From Treponema sp. (GTDB lineage Bacteria > Spirochaetota > Spirochaetia > Treponematales > Breznakiellaceae): a DNA stretch of 10,760 nucleotides. Location: the NCBI GenBank assembly GCA_031273835.1, contig JAISRD010000055.1, positions 1 through 10,760 on the forward strand. Direction: 5' to 3'. The position numbers and the translations under genes were made by a program. The notes beneath the pieces are model-generated. The model ran no database searches and was not told the DNA's origin. It saw only the letters and a program-made list of their open reading frames with translations. Each line of letters starts with the position of its first letter. The stretch's first letter is position 1. Positions 6,761 to 10,760 of this stretch are shown here, in pieces.

Positions 6761-8098
6761 ATGGTTATTCTTACATTGAACTGCGGATCTTCTTCTGCGA
6801 AGTATCAGGTTTATGATTGGGACGCCGGGGACGTTCTGGCCGTCGGGGTGGTTGAAAAGGTTACCGTAGGCGGGTCCTTTATCAGCCACAAAGCCAAGGG
6901 AAAGGAAGAGATCACCATAAACCACGATTGTCCCACCCATGTGGACGCGGTGGATCTTATCATCAAAACTTTAACCGACAAGGAGAAGGGCTGTATCCCC
7001 GACATGTCGGTAATAGGCGCCGTGGGCCACCGGACAGTCCACGGCGGGGACAAGTTTACCAAATCGGTGATTGTTGACGACGCGGCCATGGCGGCCTTTA
7101 ATGAAATGAAGGACATGAGCCCCCTCCACAATCCCGCCAATATCATGGGAATCGAGGCGGCCAAGAAGGTGCTCCCCAAAGTTCCCCACTGCGCCGTTAT
7201 GGATACGGCCTGGCATCAAACCATGCCGCCCGAAACTTACCTCTATGCGGTACCCCGCGAATGGTACGAAAAATACTCGGTGCGGCGCTATGGCTTCCAC
7301 GGAACCAGCTTCCTCTATACCGCCAAGCGGGCCGCGGTGCTTTTGGGGCAGGATCCTTTCAAAACCAACCTGGTTATCTGCCACCTGGGAAACGGCGCTT
7401 CGGTAAACGCCGTTAAAAACGGCTGTTCCTTTGATACTTCCATGGGAATCACCCCCCTGGAGGGGCTTGTGATGGGAACCCGTTCGGGAGACGTGGACCC
7501 GGCCCTGCCCTTCTATGTGATGAGGAAGACCGGCATGAGCGCCGTGGAAGTGGAAAACGCCCTGAACAAAAAGAGCGGCCTCCTGGGGATCACCGGTAAA
7601 TATACCGACCGGCGGGACATTCAAAAGGCCAGGCTTGAAGGGGATAAGAGCGCCGAGCTTGCCCAGGATATAGAAGCCCACAGGGTAAAAAAATACATAG
7701 GCGGATACCTTGCCGTCCTGGGCAGGACGGACGCCCTGGTCTTTACCGCCGGCGTCGGTGAGTTCGCCTTTTTTATGCGGGAAAAAATACTCTCCGGTCT
7801 TGAGGGGATCGGCGTAGTCTACGATCCGAAGAAGAATGAATTGTCCCATACGAGGAACGCGGAAACCCTTATTTCAAAGCCGGAATCCAAAATTCCTATT
7901 TTTGTGATCCCCACCGATGAAGAACTTGTGATGACCGAAGACGCCCATGCCCTTATGACGGGGGCCTACGACATTCATACCAAGTTCACCTATTCCTTCC
8001 AGAAGAGGGACTATGTAAACAAAGGCCGGGCCGAGGGGCTCAAAGCCGAGCTGGCAAAAAACCCGGAGCTTAAATCCATCATCGCGGAACCTAAGTAA
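6761..8098 (+). CDS. ackA: Acetate kinase
   Basis: This cytoplasmic enzyme interconverts acetate plus ATP with acetyl phosphate plus ADP, the energy-conserving end of fermentative acetate formation. Landmarks known from acetate kinases are at matching positions: NCGSSSAK with Asn7, GHRTVHGG with Arg91, DTAWHQTMP with Asp148, RYGFHGTS with His180, HLGNGAS (208-214), and [10 protein letters not shown] with Arg241. The adenosine-region motif reads GVGEF (331-335) where most family members have GIGEN. At 445 residues it is about 45 longer than usual. The extra C-terminal part (from about residue 400, [18 protein letters not shown]) is Lys-rich and probably helical. GAGAGG at 6749-6754, six bases before the ATG, is a good ribosome binding site. 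nagA follows 14 bp after the stop. No phosphotransacetylase gene is in the window. Confidence 0.96.
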   Translation: MVILTLNCGSSSAKYQVYDWDAGDVLAVGVVEKVTVGGSFISHKAKGKEEITINHDCPTHVDAVDLIIKTLTDKEKGCIPDMSVIGAVGHRTVHGGDKFTKSVIVDDAAMAAFNEMKDMSPLHNPANIMGIEAAKKVLPKVPHCAVMDTAWHQTMPPETYLYAVPREWYEKYSVRRYGFHGTSFLYTAKRAAVLLGQDPFKTNLVICHLGNGASVNAVKNGCSFDTSMGITPLEGLVMGTRSGDVDPALPFYVMRKTGMSAVEVENALNKKSGLLGITGKYTDRRDIQKARLEGDKSAELAQDIEAHRVKKYIGGYLAVLGRTDALVFTAGVGEFAFFMREKILSGLEGIGVVYDPKKNELSHTRNAETLISKPESKIPIFVIPTDEELVMTEDAHALMTGAYDIHTKFTYSFQKRDYVNKGRAEGLKAELAKNPELKSIIAEPK

Positions 8099-8112
8099 GC
8101 CCGGTAAACGCC

Positions 8113-9312
8113 GTGAATGACAGGCTTCTCCTGCGGGGCGGCGCCGTAAGCGGGATGGAACTGCCCGGCCCCGGCTGCCCCGCCGACCTCTACATAGAGG
8201 GGGGCCGTATCGCCGCCGTCCGTCCCGCCTCTTCCGGCGGAAAATCCTGGGAAAAGGGGAACTTCACCGAAATAGATCTTTCGGGCCTTAAGGTTTTCCC
8301 CGGCCTTATCGACATACACATCCACGGCGCCTGCGGACATGATTTTACCGAAGGGACAGGGGAGGCCCTGGAGGCCGCCGCGGCGGACATGGTGAAGGAC
8401 GGGGTTACCGCCTTTGCCGCATCCCTGACCGTATTGAGCCCCGGACGCATGAAGGAGGCGCTGAGAAGCCTCGGGGAGCTGCGGAACAGAGGTTCCGGGC
8501 CGGACAGGGGGGGCGCCCGCTTTCTGGGCGTCCACAGCGAGGGACCCTTTATCGCGGCGGAATACAAGGCCCTGATGGACGAACGCTACATCAGGCCCCC
8601 CGACGCGGATGATTTTGAGGAAATGGCCGAAGCCGCCCGTGGGGCCCTCATCCTCATGACCTTTTCCCCCCATTACGACAGCTTCCCCTGTCTCTTCCCT
8701 ATAGCGGAGCGCCGCAAAATCGCCATGATGATAGGCCACAGTTCCGCCTCCGCCGGGGAAGCCGCCGCCGCGCTGGACAGGGGAGCGGCGGGTTACACCC
8801 ACCTCTACAACGCCATGTCGGGCCACCATCACCGCAATCCCGGGGTGGTAAGCGCCGCCCTTTCCGACCGGCGGGGTTACGCGGAACTTATCGCCGATAC
8901 GGTTCATGTGTGTCCCAGGGTTCTGCGTTTTACCTGGGATCTTTTAGGCAGCAAGCGTATCATACTGGTAAGCGACGCCATGCCGGGAAAATCCATGGGG
9001 GACGGGGAATTCATCTTTAGCAATCTGCCTGTGGTAAAAAAAGACGGCAGGGCCTGGGTAAAAGAAACGGGGCGGCTTGCGGGGAGCGTTGCCCCCCTGA
9101 ACAGGGGCCTTAAAAACATGGCGGAAATCTGCGGCGCCGGCGACGGAGAGCTGGCGGAAATGGCCTCGGCCAACCCGGCAAAACTTCTGGGGCTCTACGG
9201 CGAATTGGGCGGTATAGGGCCGGGAAAGAGGGCGGATCTGGCGGTTTTTGACGGGGCCTACAATACGGTGATGACCATTGTGGGCGGCAGGATTGTGTAC
9301 AGGGCGGATTAG
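8113..9312 (+). CDS. nagA: N-acetylglucosamine-6-phosphate deacetylase
   Basis: NagA hydrolyses N-acetylglucosamine-6-phosphate to glucosamine-6-phosphate and acetate, in amino-sugar use and cell-wall recycling. The 399-residue protein is a complete amidohydrolase-superfamily member: N-terminal beta segment, FPGLIDIHIHG with the HxH metal pair (His69, His71), HSEGPF with the metal-binding Glu143, IGHS (His209), YTHLYNAMSG (His230), ADTVHV (His265), VSDAM with the catalytic Asp288, and a C-terminal LGGIGPGKRADLAVFD segment that completes the small domain. Keeping the HxH pair makes it like the Bacillus type rather than the E. coli type, which lacks it. The start is GTG with a weak binding site, 14 bp after ackA, so co-transcription is likely. 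Acetate released here is a direct substrate for AckA. Its stop overlaps that of the opposite-strand hydrolase remnant. Confidence 0.95.
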   Translation: MNDRLLLRGGAVSGMELPGPGCPADLYIEGGRIAAVRPASSGGKSWEKGNFTEIDLSGLKVFPGLIDIHIHGACGHDFTEGTGEALEAAAADMVKDGVTAFAASLTVLSPGRMKEALRSLGELRNRGSGPDRGGARFLGVHSEGPFIAAEYKALMDERYIRPPDADDFEEMAEAARGALILMTFSPHYDSFPCLFPIAERRKIAMMIGHSSASAGEAAAALDRGAAGYTHLYNAMSGHHHRNPGVVSAALSDRRGYAELIADTVHVCPRVLRFTWDLLGSKRIILVSDAMPGKSMGDGEFIFSNLPVVKKDGRAWVKETGRLAGSVAPLNRGLKNMAEICGAGDGELAEMASANPAKLLGLYGELGGIGPGKRADLAVFDGAYNTVMTIVGGRIVYRAD

Positions 9313-9649
9313 GCCGGCAGTTCCGCCCCCGGCGCTTGGGGCATACCCGGCGGCCATTTCCGGGCAAAGGCCTTCGCCGGGTTTTCAACAAAAAAGAGCC
9401 GTATATGTTCTTCCGTAAACCCCCGGCTTAAAAGCCGGGGGATAAAATTCTTAAGGATATGGCAGAGGCCGGGACTTCCGCCGTAGGCCCCCAGACGGGA
9501 ACGGGTCGTATCCAGGGACATGAGAAGCTGTTCGGCGTATCCCCCTTCCTCTTGCCTCGTGGTTTTCCCTCTGCCGTCCGGGCCGCTGCCCCCAAGGGTC
9601 CGGGAACAACCCCGGAAGCGCCCGCCGGCGGATTAAAGGTTGTTTCCAT
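9309..9649 (-). pseudogene. Remnant of a phosphotriesterase-family metal-dependent hydrolase (C-terminal part)
   Basis: In one minus-strand frame ending at TAA (9311-9309), the last 80 or so codons read as the C-terminus of the phosphotriesterase-related family. They contain EEGGYAEQLLMSLDTTRSRL, whose Asp corresponds to the last metal ligand of the barrel, then GGSPGLCHILKNFIPRL and HIRLFFVENPAKAF. Family members are about 300-350 residues, but this frame is closed by an in-frame TAA about 110 codons above the stop, so the barrel and most metal ligands are missing. An ATG at 9649 with a perfect AGGAGG five bases upstream lies in a different frame and runs 73 codons. That pattern suggests an original start joined to the tail by an internal deletion with a frameshift. 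It is tail to tail with nagA, and its upstream side abuts the leucine-rich-repeat gene. Family identity of the tail is fairly sure; the extent of the remnant is not. Confidence 0.65.
9420..9441. repeat. Perfect 22-bp palindrome with 10-bp arms
   Basis: CCCCCGGCTT and AAGCCGGGGG flank a central AA. It lies within the hydrolase remnant and encodes part of PRLLSRGF, so coding constraint may explain it. It is not followed by a convincing T-run on the plus strand; on the minus strand it is followed by TTTACGG. It could act as a weak transcription barrier between the convergent units. Confidence 0.4.
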
Positions 9650-9658
9650 ACCGCCCTC

Positions 9659-10660
9659 CTATAGTGCCGTGATATTCACCGTGATGTGGCTGTTTTCCGT
9701 ACCGGGGCCGTTTGCCGCCGAGGTGCCGCCGCCTTTGCCCTTAAAGGCCGTCTGCCAGGTTGAGTTGTAGCTCGTCGTCGAGCCGGAGGGAACCTTGACG
9801 GTAACGGTCTTTTGAGGGGCAACGCGAAAGAACATATCCCTGCCCACCGTGGGGGGCGATGCGCCCAGGGTGATAGTCAGGGCGGTCCTTCCGGTCTCCT
9901 CGAAGGTATCCGCACCGATGGATGTTGCCTGGGGAAGGCTTAGCGCGGTCAGGCCGGTACAGGCGGCGAAGGCGCCCCCGCCGATAGACGTTGTCTGGGG
10001 AAGACTCATCGTGATCAGGCCGGTACAGTTGAGGAAAGCGTAATCGCCGATGGTCATAGCTTGAGGAAGGCTCACCGTGGTTAGGCCGGTACAGTCGTAA
10101 AAGGCCCGATCACCGATGGATATTGCATGAGGAAGGCTTAGCCTGCTCAGACTGGTACAAGCGTAAAAGGCGGCCTTGCCGATGGATGTTGCCCGGGGAA
10201 GGTTCACCGTGGTCAGGCCGGTACAGACGGCAAAGGCGGCCTCGCCGATAGACGTTGCCTGGGGAAGGCTCACCGTGGTCAAGTGGTCACAGTGGTAAAA
10301 GGCATTGTCGCCGACAGACGTGATATTCGCGCCGCTTACCGTTTCGAGAAAGGTAAAGCCCGTAAAGGCGTAGTCTGACCCAAAACCGTCCGCTATGCTT
10401 ACCGCGGCGTTCGGCAAAACCAGGGACACGATATAGGACTTACCGACGACCCTGCCAGTGGAGTTGGGATCAAATTCCGTACCGGACATGGTACAAGCGG
10501 AAAGATCCAGGGCGACGTATCTGCCCTCGGCGGCTATTTCGTCCAACAGGTTCAGCCAACTCGTTGAAAGGTCGATACGCTCTGTTCGGGGCAGAAGGCA
10601 ATCGAGGGAACCCTCAAAGGGGTTGTCGACATACCGGTAATTCCTAGTAGACTGTAACAT
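9659..10660 (-). CDS. BspA-like leucine-rich-repeat protein, probably missing its N-terminal export region
   Basis: The 333-residue frame contains an N-terminal segment (YVALDLSACTMSGTEF, about 48-63), then seven BspA/TpLRR-type repeats of exactly 22 residues (98-251) with the pattern AFxxCTGLTTVSLPQATSIG, then a beta-rich tail (LTITLGASPPTVG ... KTVTVKVPSG) and a Gly/Ser-rich end. Proteins of this type are usually exported and surface-exposed, with roles in adhesion or host and community contact. This one begins without any signal peptide or lipobox, and no Shine-Dalgarno precedes the ATG. The first few codons (MLQST) probably come from the end of the adjacent IS630 element. It is best read as a 5'-truncated gene left by insertion, and may be silent. 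Its stop overlaps an AGGAGG for the hydrolase remnant downstream, suggesting a former operon. Confidence 0.8.
   Translation of the reverse strand: MLQSTRNYRYVDNPFEGSLDCLLPRTERIDLSTSWLNLLDEIAAEGRYVALDLSACTMSGTEFDPNSTGRVVGKSYIVSLVLPNAAVSIADGFGSDYAFTGFTFLETVSGANITSVGDNAFYHCDHLTTVSLPQATSIGEAAFAVCTGLTTVNLPRATSIGKAAFYACTSLSRLSLPHAISIGDRAFYDCTGLTTVSLPQAMTIGDYAFLNCTGLITMSLPQTTSIGGGAFAACTGLTALSLPQATSIGADTFEETGRTALTITLGASPPTVGRDMFFRVAPQKTVTVKVPSGSTTSYNSTWQTAFKGKGGGTSAANGPGTENSHITVNITAL
9908..10369 (-). repeat. Seven tandem 66-bp coding repeats (leucine-rich repeats)
   Basis: The plus-strand landmark CCGA recurs at 9915, 9981, 10047, 10113, 10179, 10245 and 10311, exactly 66 bp apart. Within units, GGGGAAGGCT-like and GGCCGGTACAG-like blocks recur with few changes. 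The exact phasing shows 22-residue units with no indels. The unit nearest the N-terminus is the most diverged. Such arrays can gain or lose units by recombination. Confidence 0.9.
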
Positions 10661-10760
10661 CTAAATCTTTACTCAATAATCTCCGGATAGAGCCGTTTGA
10701 GTTTGGTGCGGGCATCGGCGGCAGTGAATTGCCAATCCACACCTTTTTGTTTCTGATTCC
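10646..10760 (-). mobile_element. Terminal part of an IS630-family insertion sequence (edge of window)
   Basis: The transposase end is followed by about 22 bp up to a CTAG at 10644-10647. IS630/Tc1-family elements insert at TA, so that TA is a plausible element boundary. The terminal inverted repeat cannot be confirmed because the other end lies outside the window. Confidence 0.45.
10669..10760 (-). CDS. IS630-family transposase, C-terminal 29 residues only
   Basis: From the right edge the minus strand reads 29 codons to a TAA at 10671-10669, ending GVDWQFTAADARTKLKRLYP then EIIE. The WQFT..DAR.KLK.LYP ending is typical of IS630-family transposases, DDE enzymes that move elements into TA targets. 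Only the extreme C-terminus is inside the window, so the catalytic residues cannot be seen, nor whether the gene is intact. The stop lies 8 bp upstream of the ATG of the leucine-rich-repeat gene. Confidence 0.75.
   Translation of the reverse strand, partial: NQKQKGVDWQFTAADARTKLKRLYPEIIE

Noticed and set aside
6971..7849. Minus-strand open frame of 292 codons inside ackA
   Set aside because: It is fully antisense to conserved acetate kinase sequence and has no family features, so it is a shadow of the real gene.
8011..8907. Long minus-strand open frame of 298 codons opposite ackA and nagA
   Set aside because: It lies antisense to two well-supported enzymes, has no recognisable motif, and its Gly/His/Val-rich content is what GC-rich codon use produces in the opposite frame.
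9428..9649. Possible small gene of 73 codons with a perfect AGGAGG ribosome binding site
   Set aside because: Its start looks genuine, but the overlapping frame carries clear phosphotriesterase-family sequence and the 73-codon product has no recognisable features. It is treated as the start of the pseudogene rather than a separate gene.
9908..10369. CRISPR-like periodic repeats
   Set aside because: The 66-bp units are contiguous, coding and diverged, with no unique spacers. They translate into leucine-rich repeats.

Overview
The window is high-GC, tightly packed bacterial DNA. The organism is most likely a host-associated spirochaete of the Treponema group (termite- or gut-type lineage). This is inferred from the gene mix: a BspA-type leucine-rich-repeat protein with TpLRR-style repeats, an acetate kinase with a C-terminal extension, and a DUF1538 protein paired with a P-II-like protein. 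No rRNA or other phylogenetic marker is present, so the assignment is tentative.

Layout. At the left edge on the minus strand is the 5' two thirds of a GH77 4-alpha-glucanotransferase (malQ-like), which runs off the window. It is divergent from a plus-strand unit across only 37 bp, where -10-like hexamers for the two strands overlap. The plus strand then carries a DUF1538 integral membrane protein with two copies of its domain, and 11 bp later a protein with two P-II-like domains and an unusual basic disordered N-terminal extension. After a 129-bp gap comes a signal-anchored protein of unknown function, whose stop codon overlaps the start of a mannose-1-phosphate guanylyltransferase (TAATG). 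Acetate kinase (ackA) and N-acetylglucosamine-6-phosphate deacetylase (nagA) follow, 14 bp apart.

The right end (about 9.3-10.76 kb) reads on the minus strand and looks like an accessory, rearranged zone. It holds the C-terminal remnant of a phosphotriesterase-family hydrolase, meeting nagA tail to tail. Upstream of that is a BspA-like leucine-rich-repeat gene with seven 66-bp repeat units and no export signal. At the edge lies the C-terminal end of an IS630-family transposase, whose insertion probably removed the 5' end of the leucine-rich-repeat gene.

How the genes fit together. The core genes concern sugar and acetate metabolism: alpha-glucan processing, GDP-mannose supply, amino-sugar deacetylation (which releases acetate) and acetate/acetyl-phosphate interconversion. 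The most promising poorly described system is the DUF1538 membrane protein with its dedicated tandem P-II-like partner, which looks like a transporter plus a cytoplasmic regulator. Its second P-II domain has its own well-placed ribosome binding site and start codon inside the gene.
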